Shown: one piece after another, positions 43,196 through 52,450 of the stretch
Layout: every line of letters starts with the position of its first letter
Position numbering within the stretch: position 1 is the first letter of the stretch
Source: DAHUYF01 sp052143095
Lineage (GTDB): Bacteria > Pseudomonadota > Alphaproteobacteria > ATCC43930 > CGMCC-115725
Direction: 5' to 3'
Length of the DNA: 64,000 nucleotides
NCBI GenBank assembly: GCA_052143095.1
Contig: JBKQTR010000504.1
Coordinates: 1 to 64,000, forward strand
Made by a program: the position numbers and the translations under genes
The notes under the pieces: generated by a model
What the model was told of the DNA's origin: nothing
The model's database searches: none
What the model saw: only the letters and a program-made list of their open reading frames with translations

Positions 43196-44740
43196 ATGCC
43201 CAGCGGAGGAAGCGAGAGCCCTCGCAAACTGGCGACGATTCTGGCGGCGGATATTGCCGGTTACTCCAAGCATGTCGGCATGGACGAGGAAGGCACGCTC
43301 GCGCGCGTCAAACGGCAGCGCCGCGAGATCATGGAGCCGACCGTCCAGGAACATCGCGGTCGGGTGGTCAAGTGGACGGGCGATGGATTTTTTGCCGAGT
43401 TCGACAGCCCGGTCGAGGCGGTGCGTTGCGCCATCGTCATTCAACAAGCCATGTCCGGGCGCAATGCATCGATCGCCAGGCCGCACTGGATTCAGTATCG
43501 CATTGGCGTCCATGTCGGCGACATCGTCATCGAGGATGGCGACATTTTCGGCGACAGCGTCAATGTTGCGGCACGCCTCGAAGGGCTCGCCGAGCCCGGC
43601 GGCATCTTCATCTCCGAGGGCGTTTATGGGCTGATAAAAAACAAGCTGGTGGTGGGCTACCAGTCTCTCGGCGATCACAAGGTCAAGAACATCACCGAGC
43701 CGATCACGGTTTACCGCGTTCTGCCCGACCCGCATGCGGTAAGGTCGTTGCGACGCAGAGCGCGTCTTGCGACCATGATGATGGTTGCCATGATCGCGTG
43801 CGCGGTGGGCGCGGGATCGCTGTGGATGTTGTCCCAATCGCGCCAGCATACTACCGGAAGAACCGAACCGCCGGTTGCGGCACTGGCGGCGGAAAAACCT
43901 CCTGACGCACCGCCAGCGCCGAAGGAGCAAACGGTCGCCGTCGTCGTGCCGCCCAAGGCGCCGGAACCCAAGCGTGAAGCCGTCGAACCCGTCGTAGTGG
44001 CGCCGAAGCCGCCTGAAAGTCAGCCGGCACCTCCGGCGGCCAAGCCCTCTCTTGAACCTGCCATGGTCGCCTTGCCCGGCGGCGCCTTCATGATGGGCAG
44101 CAGCGACGACCCCTCGGAAAAGCCGCCCCATAAGGTGACGGTCGCGCCGTTCGCGATCGGCGAATATCCGGTCACCGCGGGCGAATGGAAAAAATGCGTC
44201 GCGGCACAAGCCTGCGCCGATGTTTCCCAGCCGGATGCCGAAGCGGATGCGCCGGCCGCCAACCTCAGTTGGGACGATGCCGTGCAGTTCACGTCCTGGC
44301 TGTCGCATATCAGCGGCAAGACCTATCGGTTGCCGACGGAAGCCGAATGGGAATACGCGGCGCGCGCCAACACCTCGACCAAATTCTGGTGGGGCAACGA
44401 CTTCGTGGTCGGCATGGCCTATTGCAGGGGTTGCGGCGTCGCGAGCTACGACCCGCATCATCCGGTCAGGGTCGGCAGTTTCAAAGCCAATCCATTCGGT
44501 CTCTACGACATGGGCGGCGAAGTGTCCGAATGGGTGTCGGATTGCTGGCACAAGGACTATCACGGCGCCCCGAGCGACGGCTCATTCTGGGCCGCAGGCG
44601 ATTGCTCCAGCCATGTGCTGCGCGGCGGCTCGTGGCAAAATGATCCGAGCTATCTCAGCGTCTCCAGCAGGGATCATTATGACACGGCCGTGCGATACAC
44701 GACGCACGGCTTCCGGCTCGCCCAGGGAGGGGAGAAATGA
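43196..44740 (+). CDS. Membrane class III adenylate cyclase fused to a SUMF1/FGE-like extracytoplasmic domain
   Basis: 514 residues. Residues 1-178 form a class III cyclase domain: metal ligands Asp19 (ADIAGYS) and Asp63 (TGDG), purine-selecting Lys59 and Asp116 (adenine type), and transition-state Asn123 and Arg127 (SVNVAARLE). A membrane segment follows at about 191-212, then a Pro/Ala-rich linker (221-285) and a SUMF1/formylglycine-enzyme-like domain (288-510: GGAFMMGSSDDP, RLPTEAEWEYAAR, LYDMGGEVSEWVSD, LRGGSW, HGFRLA). The active-site cysteines of true FGE after the RGGS block are absent (NDPSYLSVSSRDHY), so this is probably a binding or sensing domain. The cyclase faces the cytoplasm and the SUMF1-like part the periplasm. 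It overlaps the DUF4399 gene by ATGA. Confidence 0.85.
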   Translation: MPSGGSESPRKLATILAADIAGYSKHVGMDEEGTLARVKRQRREIMEPTVQEHRGRVVKWTGDGFFAEFDSPVEAVRCAIVIQQAMSGRNASIARPHWIQYRIGVHVGDIVIEDGDIFGDSVNVAARLEGLAEPGGIFISEGVYGLIKNKLVVGYQSLGDHKVKNITEPITVYRVLPDPHAVRSLRRRARLATMMMVAMIACAVGAGSLWMLSQSRQHTTGRTEPPVAALAAEKPPDAPPAPKEQTVAVVVPPKAPEPKREAVEPVVVAPKPPESQPAPPAAKPSLEPAMVALPGGAFMMGSSDDPSEKPPHKVTVAPFAIGEYPVTAGEWKKCVAAQACADVSQPDAEADAPAANLSWDDAVQFTSWLSHISGKTYRLPTEAEWEYAARANTSTKFWWGNDFVVGMAYCRGCGVASYDPHHPVRVGSFKANPFGLYDMGGEVSEWVSDCWHKDYHGAPSDGSFWAAGDCSSHVLRGGSWQNDPSYLSVSSRDHYDTAVRYTTHGFRLAQGGEK

Positions 44741-45168
44741 TCAGCCGACGATTGCTGCTGGCAACCGCTTCCTTATGGCCGATCCGCGCCTGGGCAGGGC
44801 CGACGCCCGCGCCGAAGGACGCCTTTCTCTACATCATCTGGCCGAATGACGGCGAGCGCATCAAGGGTGCCTTCTGGTGTCGTTTCGGACTACGCAACAT
44901 GGGCGTGACCCAGGCGCATTCCGACGCGCCCGACGCGGGACACCATCACCTCTACATCGATGACGACGCGCCGATAAATCCGGACGAACCCATCCCCCAG
45001 GATAAAAAGCATCTGCATTTCGGCGCTGGACAGACCGAGGCGCGCATCGAGCTGCCGCCGGGGCCGCACACCCTGCAACTCGTGCTGGGCGATGCCAACC
45101 ACATTCCGTTCAATCCGCCCATCGTGTCGAAGAAGATACACATCACCGTGCTCAGCGCGGGACCGTGA
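44737..45168 (+). CDS. DUF4399 exported protein
   Basis: 143 residues with an N-terminal export signal (ISRRLLLATASLW, a Tat-like SRR motif, probable cleavage after AWA). The mature part carries the DUF4399 pattern: DAGHHHLYIDD, KHLHFGAGQTEARIELPPG and HTLQLVLGDANHIPF. Function of the family is unknown; the HHH and HLHFG motifs suggest metal binding. Start ATG is in the ATGA overlap with the cyclase fusion gene, so they are translated together and may act in the same periplasmic process. Confidence 0.85.
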   Translation: MISRRLLLATASLWPIRAWAGPTPAPKDAFLYIIWPNDGERIKGAFWCRFGLRNMGVTQAHSDAPDAGHHHLYIDDDAPINPDEPIPQDKKHLHFGAGQTEARIELPPGPHTLQLVLGDANHIPFNPPIVSKKIHITVLSAGP

Positions 45169-45213
45169 CGGAGACGACGGCAGGCCGTCCGCAACGTGGT
45201 GGAAGCGCGCTGC

Positions 45214-46794
45214 CTAAGCCGGTGTCGAGCTGGCGCCGGGCTCAGCGAGCGCGGCCACCGCCTCCTTGAGCAAGGCGCGAACCCGGGCGGCGCCGCGGGC
45301 ATCGATGATGCTGGGGTCGAGATAGAAATCGAGCCCGGTCATATGCTCGCTGAACACCTGAACCCGGCGGCCCTCGCTATCCGTCGTGCTCTCGACCAGA
45401 TAGGGCACGATGTCGTGGCTGATCCCCTTCATGGCGATCGGCGGCAAAGCGTGCGCGACGACGAAATCGCGGACCAGCGCATAAGTTTCATAGCTCAGCA
45501 TGATCTGGCCGGGCTCCGCGATCGATTGCAGCCGCGCGGCGAGATTGGCCTCGGCGCCGATGATGGTGTAGTCCATGCGGTCGGCGCTGCCGAAGTTTCC
45601 GACATTGCAGTACCCGGTATTGACGCCCATCCGGACGCGGAAAGGCTGCTCGATGCCCTGCTTGCGCCATTTGATGTTGAGCTCGACGGCGCGGCGCTGC
45701 ATGTCGATCGCCATGGCGACGCATGCCCTTGCATCCTCCGCGGTTCCCTTGGTCTCGGGATCGCCGAAGAAGATCAGCATGGCATCGCCGACGAATTTGT
45801 CGATGGTGCCGCCGTGCTTGAGTGCGATCGCCGACATTTCCGTGAAGTACTCGTTGAGCAGCGCCGTCATCTCCTCCGGCTGCAGCCGCTCGGCCGTGGT
45901 CGTGAAGTCCTTTATGTCCGAGAAAAAGATCGACAGCTTCTTGCGCTCCGTGTGGATGACGACGTCCTTCTGTCCGCTGAAGATGCTGGTGTAGATCTGC
46001 GGCGAGAGATAGCGCGAGATCTTCATCGCGATCGAGGCGAGAAACTCATTGGCGCCTTCGAGCTCGCGGTTGATCCTGGTGATGGCGCGAGACTGGCGCC
46101 GCTGGAGCAGGATGAATCCGAAGCCGAGTGCTGCCGTGAAGATGAAATATCCCAACAGGTACTTGAAGGAGAAGACGTTGGCGGCCATCGACGAGGTAAT
46201 GGTGATCTCTTGGATGCCGCGGACGTCGCCCACCTTCCAGTCGCGCTTGGGGCTGTCGGGATGAGTGTTATGACAGGCGACGCAAGCCGGTGCCATGACG
46301 ACGGGCGCGATCAATCGCATGCTTCCGCGCAGCCCCGACCAGGTCACGTCGGTGAGCTCCTGGTTCGGATCGCGACGCAGGGCCGCCAGGCTGTCGGCTT
46401 CAAATTTGTCGAGGAGGTGAGGCGGGCGATCCCTAAAGGGAAAGTCGGACACGAACCGGTAGCCGATGTTCGCCTGCTTCTGGCTGACCACCTGCCCGAG
46501 CTCGAGCGACAGGGTTGCAGGAATGGGAATGGCCCCGGGAATGTCGCGGTAGTTGTGCGCCACTTGGGTCGCATCGGGGTGCTGCAGCACGCGGCCGACG
46601 ACATTCGTCGCGTAATAGCCGCGGACGCTGCTGATCACGGAATCGAGGTCGGCCGCCTGCTGCCGCAGCGCGCTCTCGGAGATATCCCTGAGATCAAGCC
46701 AGACCGCGACCGGCAATCCCGCCAGCAACAACAGCACAAGCGGCACGAGCGCCCATTCATGTGTCCATTTTGCCGAGGCAGGGTTGTCCTTCAT
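45214..46794 (-). CDS. Adenylate/guanylate cyclase with DUF3365 haem-motif sensor domain
   Basis: 526 residues. A first membrane segment (about 16-34) is followed by a DUF3365 extracytoplasmic domain with a CVACH haem c motif at 171-175. A second membrane segment follows (about 208-230), then a coil and a class III cyclase domain with Asp293 (SDIKDFTT), Lys333 and Asp337 (KFVGDAM), Asn417 and Arg421 (ANLAARLQS). Catalytic and metal residues are all present. The CxxCH suggests a covalently bound haem sensing redox state or a gas and controlling cyclic nucleotide output. I chose the ATG at 46794 because the upstream extension to 47007 is not protein-like. It is convergent with the DUF4399 gene. 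Confidence 0.88.
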   Translation of the reverse strand: MKDNPASAKWTHEWALVPLVLLLLAGLPVAVWLDLRDISESALRQQAADLDSVISSVRGYYATNVVGRVLQHPDATQVAHNYRDIPGAIPIPATLSLELGQVVSQKQANIGYRFVSDFPFRDRPPHLLDKFEADSLAALRRDPNQELTDVTWSGLRGSMRLIAPVVMAPACVACHNTHPDSPKRDWKVGDVRGIQEITITSSMAANVFSFKYLLGYFIFTAALGFGFILLQRRQSRAITRINRELEGANEFLASIAMKISRYLSPQIYTSIFSGQKDVVIHTERKKLSIFFSDIKDFTTTAERLQPEEMTALLNEYFTEMSAIALKHGGTIDKFVGDAMLIFFGDPETKGTAEDARACVAMAIDMQRRAVELNIKWRKQGIEQPFRVRMGVNTGYCNVGNFGSADRMDYTIIGAEANLAARLQSIAEPGQIMLSYETYALVRDFVVAHALPPIAMKGISHDIVPYLVESTTDSEGRRVQVFSEHMTGLDFYLDPSIIDARGAARVRALLKEAVAALAEPGASSTPA

Positions 46795-47195
46795 CGTCCG
46801 TCCTTGACTATGAAACAGGCTTGGGCGGCGCAGAACCCGACGATAGCATGGGCCGCATGCGGCGCAGAAAGATAGATAAGGTGACCTCCAACGGCTCAGC
46901 GTCGAGCGCAGAGGTAGAATGGCATCGCTCGATAGCTCTGCTTTGACGCGAAACGCCGGGACGCGACGATCGTTCCAAACAATTGCCGATGTCGCGGTCG
47001 CGGCCATTACGAGCGACCTGGTGCGCCGCGGCGCCTACCGCCGCACTGCCCAGGGGCTTCACGCTCTCTCCGGTCAGGGTCATGATGAACCGCAGGGGCC
47101 GCCGAGAGGCTCGACCCCGGGCGCTCCACCCTCTGGCGCCGAGCAGGTTGGCCCGACCCGCCGGCAGCTCAAAGAGCGAACCTAGGAGAGATCAC

Positions 47196-48602
47196 ATGGC
47201 CGAGATGAGAAAAGAGACCGACAGCCTCGGTGTGGTTGACGTGCCCGCGGACAAGCTGTGGGGGGCGCAAACCCAGCGCTCGCTCGAGCATTTCAGCATC
47301 GGGAGGGATTTGATCCCCCGCGAAATGATCACCGCCTACGCCACCTTGAAGAAAGCCGCCGCCGCCGCGAACCGTGCCGGCAAGCGGCTCGACGACCAGC
47401 GCCGCGCCTTGATCGCTCAGGCGTGCGACGAGATCCTCGCCGGCCAGCATCATGACATGTTCCCGTTGCATGTGTGGATGACCGGCAGCGGCACCCAGTT
47501 CAACATGAACGTCAATGAGGTGATCTCCAACCGCTGCTGTCAGCTCGCGGGCACGCCGCTGGGAAGCAAGGCGCCGGTTCACCCCAACGATCATGTCAAC
47601 ATGGCGCAGTCGTCGAACGACTCATTTCCCTCGGCGATGTACATCGCGGCAGCCGTCAGCGCGAAGCAGCGTTTGATCCCCGCGGTCGCCGCCTTGCACG
47701 ATGCGATCGGCGCCAAAGCCCACGCGTGGAGCGACATCGTCAAGATCGGGCGGACCCACATGCAGGACGCCACCCCGCTGACCCTGGGCCAGGAATGGTC
47801 GGGATATGCCGGGATGCTGGCGGACGATCTCGAGCGGCTCGACGCGGCGCTCCACGGGGTGTACCGCCTCGCTCTGGGCGGCACGGCGGTGGGAACGGGC
47901 ATCAACTCGGCGCCCGGTTTTGCCGAGGCGGCGGCCGCCGAGATCGCCGCGCTCACCGGCCTGCCCTTTGTCACCGCGCCCAACAAATTCACCGTCCAGG
48001 GCGCGCATGACGCGCTGGTGCAGTTGTCCGGCACGCTGCGCACGCTGGCGGTGTCGCTGTACAAGATCGGCAATGACATTCGCCTGATGTCCTGCGGACC
48101 GCGCGCCGGATTTGCGGAATTGGCGATCCCGGAGAACGAGCCGGGCTCATCGATCATGCCGGGCAAGGTCAATCCGACGCAGTGCGAGGCGCTCACCATG
48201 ATCGCCGCGCAGGTGATGGCCAACGACGTCGCGGTCGGATTCGGCGGCGCCGGCGGCTATCTCGAAATGAACGTCTACAAGCCGCTGATCATCTACAACA
48301 TCACGCATTCCATGACCATCATGAGTGATGGCTGCGTCAACTTCCGGAAGTTCCTGGTCGAGGGCACGAAGCCGAATTTGAAGAAGATCAACGAATACGT
48401 CGAGCGCTCGCTGATGCTGGTGACGGCGCTGGCGCCGGTCATCGGCTATGACAAGGCGTCAAAAATCGCCCACCACGCCATGGACAACGATCTCACGCTC
48501 AAGGCCGCGGCGTTGGAATTGGGCTTTGTCACCGAGGCCGAATTCGATCGCGTCGTCGATCCCAAAAAAATGGTCAAGCCCTACGTGGCGACCGGCGCCT
48601 AG
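47196..48602 (+). CDS. fumC: Fumarate hydratase class II
   Basis: 468 residues, oxygen-stable fumarase of the TCA cycle, cytoplasmic tetramer. The signature GSSIMPGKVNPTQCEA is near 316-331, and the catalytic-site segments TGSGTQFNMNVNEV, SSNDSFPSAMY and GRTHMQDATPLTLGQE are present. An AGGAGA ribosome site precedes the ATG at 47196. The 401-base gap upstream (46795-47195) separates it from the divergently transcribed cyclase; I see no clear promoter or operator there. It is followed after 6 bases by the ThrE-type exporter. Confidence 0.96.
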   Translation: MAEMRKETDSLGVVDVPADKLWGAQTQRSLEHFSIGRDLIPREMITAYATLKKAAAAANRAGKRLDDQRRALIAQACDEILAGQHHDMFPLHVWMTGSGTQFNMNVNEVISNRCCQLAGTPLGSKAPVHPNDHVNMAQSSNDSFPSAMYIAAAVSAKQRLIPAVAALHDAIGAKAHAWSDIVKIGRTHMQDATPLTLGQEWSGYAGMLADDLERLDAALHGVYRLALGGTAVGTGINSAPGFAEAAAAEIAALTGLPFVTAPNKFTVQGAHDALVQLSGTLRTLAVSLYKIGNDIRLMSCGPRAGFAELAIPENEPGSSIMPGKVNPTQCEALTMIAAQVMANDVAVGFGGAGGYLEMNVYKPLIIYNITHSMTIMSDGCVNFRKFLVEGTKPNLKKINEYVERSLMLVTALAPVIGYDKASKIAHHAMDNDLTLKAAALELGFVTEAEFDRVVDPKKMVKPYVATGA

Positions 48603-48608
48603 ATCATC

Positions 48609-49862
48609 ATGACGTTGGAGGAGCGTGCCGATCTCGTCCTCGCCTTTGCCCGGGTTCTCTACGTCAACGGCCAAGCGACGGACCAGACGGTGGCGGCGGT
48701 CGAGCGGCTCGGCGACGCTCTCGACGTCAGCGCGAGGCTCATGCCGCGCTGGGGCGAGCTGCGGCTTCTGGCCGATGACGGGGATGCGAGCCTGATCGCC
48801 GCCGTCGCGGCCGATCCCACCGGCGTGGAGATGGCGCGCGTGGTCGCCACGATGCGGGCGATCGCGGAACTCGGCGCCGGTCGGCTTGCGCCGGCCGCCG
48901 CCATGGCGGCGATCACCGCGATCGCACGGGCGCCGCCGGCGCCGACGGGAATGTTCACGCTCGCGGCCGCGGCGGGCGCCGTGGCGTTGGCGGTGCTCTT
49001 CGGCGTCGGCCATCTTGATGCGACGGCGCTCATCTTCGCGAGCGCGGCGGCCGGTGCGCTGCTGCGCCGCGGCTTGGCGCGCTACAGCGCCAACATCTTC
49101 TTGCAACCCTTCTGCGCCGCCTTGCTCGCGGGCATCATCGGCGCGCTGGCGGTTCGCTACGAGCTGAGCTCGTCGCTCCGCCTTGTCGCGGTCTGTCCCT
49201 GCATGGTGCTGGTGCCGGGGCCGCATGTGCTCAACGGCGCGTTGGACCTCATCACGGGCCGCATCCATCTCGGCGCCGCCCGCCTGATCTATGCGGGGCT
49301 GGTGATCGCAGCGATCTCGGCGGGACTGTTGCTTGGGCTCGCGCTGCTCGGCGTCTCCTTACCGGTCGACGAGCCCGGCCGGGCGGTGCCGCTGTGGCAG
49401 GACATGATCGCCGCCGGCGTCGCGGTCGCCGCCTACAGCGTCTTCTTCTCCATACCGCCGCCCATGCTGCCTTGGCCGGTGGCCGTCGGCATGCTGGCCC
49501 ATGCGCTGAGGTGGGTCGCGCTGAGCGTGCTCGGCGCCGGGGCCGCGACCGGCGCCTTTGTCGCGTGTCTCGTCGTGGGCTTGATCCTCACGCCGGTCGC
49601 GCGCCGCTGGCACATGCCGTTTGCGGCCATCGGCTTCGCCTCCGTGGTGTCGATGATGCCGGGCATCTTCCTCTTCCGCATGGCCAGCGGCCTGCTGCTG
49701 CTGGCCGACGGCGCGCCGGCGACGGCGGCGCTCATCGGCGCGACAATCGCCGACGGCATGACCGCCTTCATCATCACCCTGGCGATGAGCTTCGGCCTCG
49801 TCGTGCCGAAACTGGCCATCGATCGCCTGTGCGAGAGATCGACGCCGGCCGCTCGCCGCTAG
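48609..49862 (+). CDS. Threonine/serine exporter (ThrE/DUF1212) family protein
   Basis: 417 residues. The N-terminal about 110 residues form the soluble DUF1212 part (FARVLYVNGQATDQTVAAVERLGD). The remainder is membrane-embedded with about ten segments, covering both the N- and C-terminal ThrE membrane halves, with SIPPPMLPWPVAVGMLAHAL as a re-entrant-like stretch. Presumed efflux of small hydroxy amino acids; the substrate is not shown by sequence. It starts 6 bases after fumC, so the two are co-transcribed. Its 3' end overlaps the convergent radical SAM gene by 4 bases. Confidence 0.8.
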   Translation: MTLEERADLVLAFARVLYVNGQATDQTVAAVERLGDALDVSARLMPRWGELRLLADDGDASLIAAVAADPTGVEMARVVATMRAIAELGAGRLAPAAAMAAITAIARAPPAPTGMFTLAAAAGAVALAVLFGVGHLDATALIFASAAAGALLRRGLARYSANIFLQPFCAALLAGIIGALAVRYELSSSLRLVAVCPCMVLVPGPHVLNGALDLITGRIHLGAARLIYAGLVIAAISAGLLLGLALLGVSLPVDEPGRAVPLWQDMIAAGVAVAAYSVFFSIPPPMLPWPVAVGMLAHALRWVALSVLGAGAATGAFVACLVVGLILTPVARRWHMPFAAIGFASVVSMMPGIFLFRMASGLLLLADGAPATAALIGATIADGMTAFIITLAMSFGLVVPKLAIDRLCERSTPAARR

Positions 49863-51421
49863 AAGGTGTTGATCAGCGCGCTGCCGCGCCGCTGCAGCGC
49901 CTCGACCATGCGGTGCACGTGATAGTGCATGGCGCATTTGATGGCGTAGACGCGCAACACCGCCGGGTCGGCCCGGCGGTGCAGCAGATGCAGGAGCCGT
50001 TGCCGGTAGATGCGCCGCAACCGCTTCTCCGGCACCCGCCACAGCAGGCGGAGCGCGAGCCCGGCCGCTTCCAGCAGCTGGCGCGCCTGCCGCGCCCGCC
50101 GGCGCCAGGGACGGTGCTCGGCATAGTGCTGCCAGCCGCGTTCCGTCTCGATCGCGCCGGCGATGTAGAGATCGTCGAGCCGGTCGAAATAGGCGTCGGG
50201 ATCGTAGAGATCGGCCATCAGCCGGACATAGCCGTCGCTCAGCGTCTCGCGGGTCATGTTGAGTGGCAGCACATTGGTGCCGAACGCGGGATCGTCGTCC
50301 CGGTCGAGGCGTCCGGCTGCGGCGAGCCGCTCATGGAGCGGCGTCTTCGGGATCGCCGAGAGCATGCCCACCATCGCCGTCGAGATGCGCGCCTCGGCCA
50401 GGAAACGGTGCTGCGCAGCAAAGACGCGCTCGTCGTCATTGTCGAAGCCCAGGATCATCCCGGCCCACACCTCGATGCCGGCGTCCTGGATGCGGCGCAC
50501 CTTGTCGACCATGCTGCCGCCGCGGCGCAGATTTTGCAGCTTCTTTGTCTCGCGCAAGGACAGCTCGTTGGGGCTTTCGACGCCGACAAAGACGGCGGCG
50601 ATGTTGGCCTCGGTCATCAGCCGCATCAAGTCATCGTCATCGGCGAGGTCCATCGACGCCTCGGTGAGAAAGGTCAACGGGAATCCCTTCGCCCGCTGCC
50701 AGGAGATGACGTCGCGCAGGATATCCTTGATCGCCCGCTTGTTGCCGATCAAATTGTCGTCGACGATGAAGACGATCGACAGCCGCTGAGCCCGCAGCGC
50801 TTCGAGCTCGGCGATGATCTGCCCCGAGGTCTTGAGCCGCGGCCGCCGGCCGAAGACGACGATGATGTCGCAGAACTCGCATTGAAACGGGCAGCCGCGC
50901 GAGAACTGCACGCTGCCGAAGGCGTAATGCCGCATCTTCAAGAGATCGAAGCGCGGTGCCGGCACCCGCGTCATATCGGTCTTCTCGGCCTGCTCGTAGC
51001 GCGCGCCGGCGCGACCCGCCGCCCAGTCCGCGAGAAAGCGCGGCCAGGTCTCTTCGGCCTCGCCGACGAAAACCACGTCGGCGAGGCCGCCGAAATAGGT
51101 CTCGCTCACGCTGACCCAGGGGCCGCCGACCACGGTGAACGCGCCGCGCCGCTTCAGCTCGCTCAGGATCTCGCGCATGCGCGCGCGCTGCACCACCATG
51201 CCGGTGACGCCGACGATATCGGCGCCGGCGCAGCGCGCGAAGTCGATGGTCTCGACATTCTCGTCGATGATGGTCAGGCGATGCCCGGCCGGCGTCAGCG
51301 CCGCCAAGAGGGGTAGCGCGGCGACCGGGAGCGCCGATCGCTTGCCGAGGAAGGGCAGGGCGTGCTCGAGGCCCCAGAACGACGCCTCGAACCGCGGGTT
51401 GACGAGCACGATATCGGCCAT
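49859..51421 (-). CDS. B12-binding-domain radical SAM protein (HpnP-like architecture, DUF4070 C-terminus)
   Basis: 520 residues. An N-terminal cobalamin-binding-like domain (1-140; GGPWVSVSETYFGGLADVVFVGEAEETW) precedes the radical SAM domain with Cys177, Cys181 and Cys184 (RGCPFQCEFCD, CxxxCxxC). The C-terminal about 150 residues fit a DUF4070-like extension. The start PRFEASFWGLEHAL resembles HpnP-type hopanoid methylases, but I cannot separate those from related methyltransferases by eye. No hopanoid genes are adjacent. I chose MADIV at 51421; the frame extends 7 codons upstream. Catalyses a radical methyl transfer or rearrangement, substrate unknown. Confidence 0.8.
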   Translation of the reverse strand: MADIVLVNPRFEASFWGLEHALPFLGKRSALPVAALPLLAALTPAGHRLTIIDENVETIDFARCAGADIVGVTGMVVQRARMREILSELKRRGAFTVVGGPWVSVSETYFGGLADVVFVGEAEETWPRFLADWAAGRAGARYEQAEKTDMTRVPAPRFDLLKMRHYAFGSVQFSRGCPFQCEFCDIIVVFGRRPRLKTSGQIIAELEALRAQRLSIVFIVDDNLIGNKRAIKDILRDVISWQRAKGFPLTFLTEASMDLADDDDLMRLMTEANIAAVFVGVESPNELSLRETKKLQNLRRGGSMVDKVRRIQDAGIEVWAGMILGFDNDDERVFAAQHRFLAEARISTAMVGMLSAIPKTPLHERLAAAGRLDRDDDPAFGTNVLPLNMTRETLSDGYVRLMADLYDPDAYFDRLDDLYIAGAIETERGWQHYAEHRPWRRRARQARQLLEAAGLALRLLWRVPEKRLRRIYRQRLLHLLHRRADPAVLRVYAIKCAMHYHVHRMVEALQRRGSALINTF

Positions 51422-51582
51422 CGCATCCGCCGGCGCGAGCAAATCCTGAGGAACTCTATATCGCGAGGGATCGACGGGTCAATCCGGCCCGAGTCGGTGT
51501 GGCTGACGCAGATCGACCACCGGGCCACCCTGGCCTCGGTGAGCTTGCGCGCTAAGCGAGCGGCGCGCGTGACGACATCCGG

Positions 51583-52254
51583 TCAGAACCGATAGCCGAT
51601 GCCCGCGCCCACCACGAGCGGATTGAGCGACGTCTTGGCGGTCACCGGGCCGAGCGCGGTGCTGAGATGCGCCGTGGTGTCCACGAAGATCTGCTTCACA
51701 TCCATGTTGGCGAACCAGTGGCCGGCAAAATTGTAGTCGAATCCCGCCTGTATCGCCGCGCCGAGATTGTCGTCGAAGCTCACATGCGTGACCGTCGGGC
51801 CCGTCGGGTGCATATCATAGAAGAAGGTCGCGTTGAGGCCGGCGCCGAGATACGGGCTGAAGGCCGAATGCGGCATGAAATGGTATTGCGCGGTCAGCGT
51901 CGGCGGCAGGACCCAGGTGCTGCCGACATCGACCTTGCCGAGCGCCGTGCCTTGGCCGGCCACCTCATGCCGGGTCGTCGCCGCGATCAGCTCGAAGGCG
52001 ATGCTGTCGGTGAGGAAATAGGAAAAGTCGACTTCCGGCGCTGCCTGCGACGTTGCGGTCACATTCCCGCCGATCGCGGAAATCGAGCTCGAGGAATCAA
52101 GCGGGATCACGCCGATGGCGCGGGCGCGTACCATGAAGGTGTTGGCCTCTTTGCCGACGGGCGGCTCATTCAGGTCGAACAGGCTTTGCGCGGACGCCGC
52201 AAAGCCGAAGGTCATGGCACTCAGCACCGTCGTGGCGAAAAGGGCATGCTTCAT
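51583..52254 (-). CDS. OmpW-family outer membrane protein
   Basis: 223 residues with a signal peptide (about 1-22, ending SAQS) and an eight-stranded barrel pattern. OmpW features include the N-terminal VRARAIGVIPLDSSSSI, PPTLTAQYHF, SPYLGAGLNATFFYD and the C-terminal aromatic ending GAGIGYRF with terminal Phe. OmpW proteins form narrow hydrophobic channels. In enterobacteria ompW responds to FNR; here a perfect FNR/Anr box is centred about 98 bases upstream of the start. Confidence 0.88.
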   Translation of the reverse strand: MKHALFATTVLSAMTFGFAASAQSLFDLNEPPVGKEANTFMVRARAIGVIPLDSSSSISAIGGNVTATSQAAPEVDFSYFLTDSIAFELIAATTRHEVAGQGTALGKVDVGSTWVLPPTLTAQYHFMPHSAFSPYLGAGLNATFFYDMHPTGPTVTHVSFDDNLGAAIQAGFDYNFAGHWFANMDVKQIFVDTTAHLSTALGPVTAKTSLNPLVVGAGIGYRF

Positions 52255-52345
52255 CTTCTCTCCTCGCGCGCCTGACGCGCGTCATGCAAACGCGTGCGCA
52301 TTACGCGGCAACCGGCAGGAGAGCATTGCGCGGCGGCACGCGGCC

Positions 52346-52359
52346 TTGATCCAGATCAA
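52346..52359 (-). promoter_or_regulatory. FNR/Anr/FixK-type box upstream of ompW
   Basis: TTGATCCAGATCAA is a perfect match to the TTGAT-N4-ATCAA consensus. It is symmetric, and the nearest gene reading away from it is ompW, whose start codon is at 52254. The distance would suit activation of a promoter with a leader of about 50-60 bases. Confidence 0.7.
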
Positions 52360-52387
52360 TCCGACGATGACAGGCGGTGCGGGCACC

Positions 52388-52443
52388 GGTGGTTGCGAGT
52401 GCAACCGATGTCGCCGGTTGGCGATGACGCTACGCGCCGCGCG
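52388..52443 (+). repeat. Double-hairpin repeat, copy 1
   Basis: GGTGGTTGCGAGTGCAACC..., then a GTCGCC...GGCGATGACGCTACGCG segment. Adjacent in tandem to copy 2 at 52451, to which it is similar throughout; it lies between ompW and the DUF962 gene. Confidence 0.6.
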
Positions 52444-52450
52444 GGGGCTG

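Noticed and set aside
43196..44740. Active formylglycine-generating enzyme
   Set aside because: The two catalytic cysteines after the RGGS motif are missing, and no sulfatase gene is adjacent.
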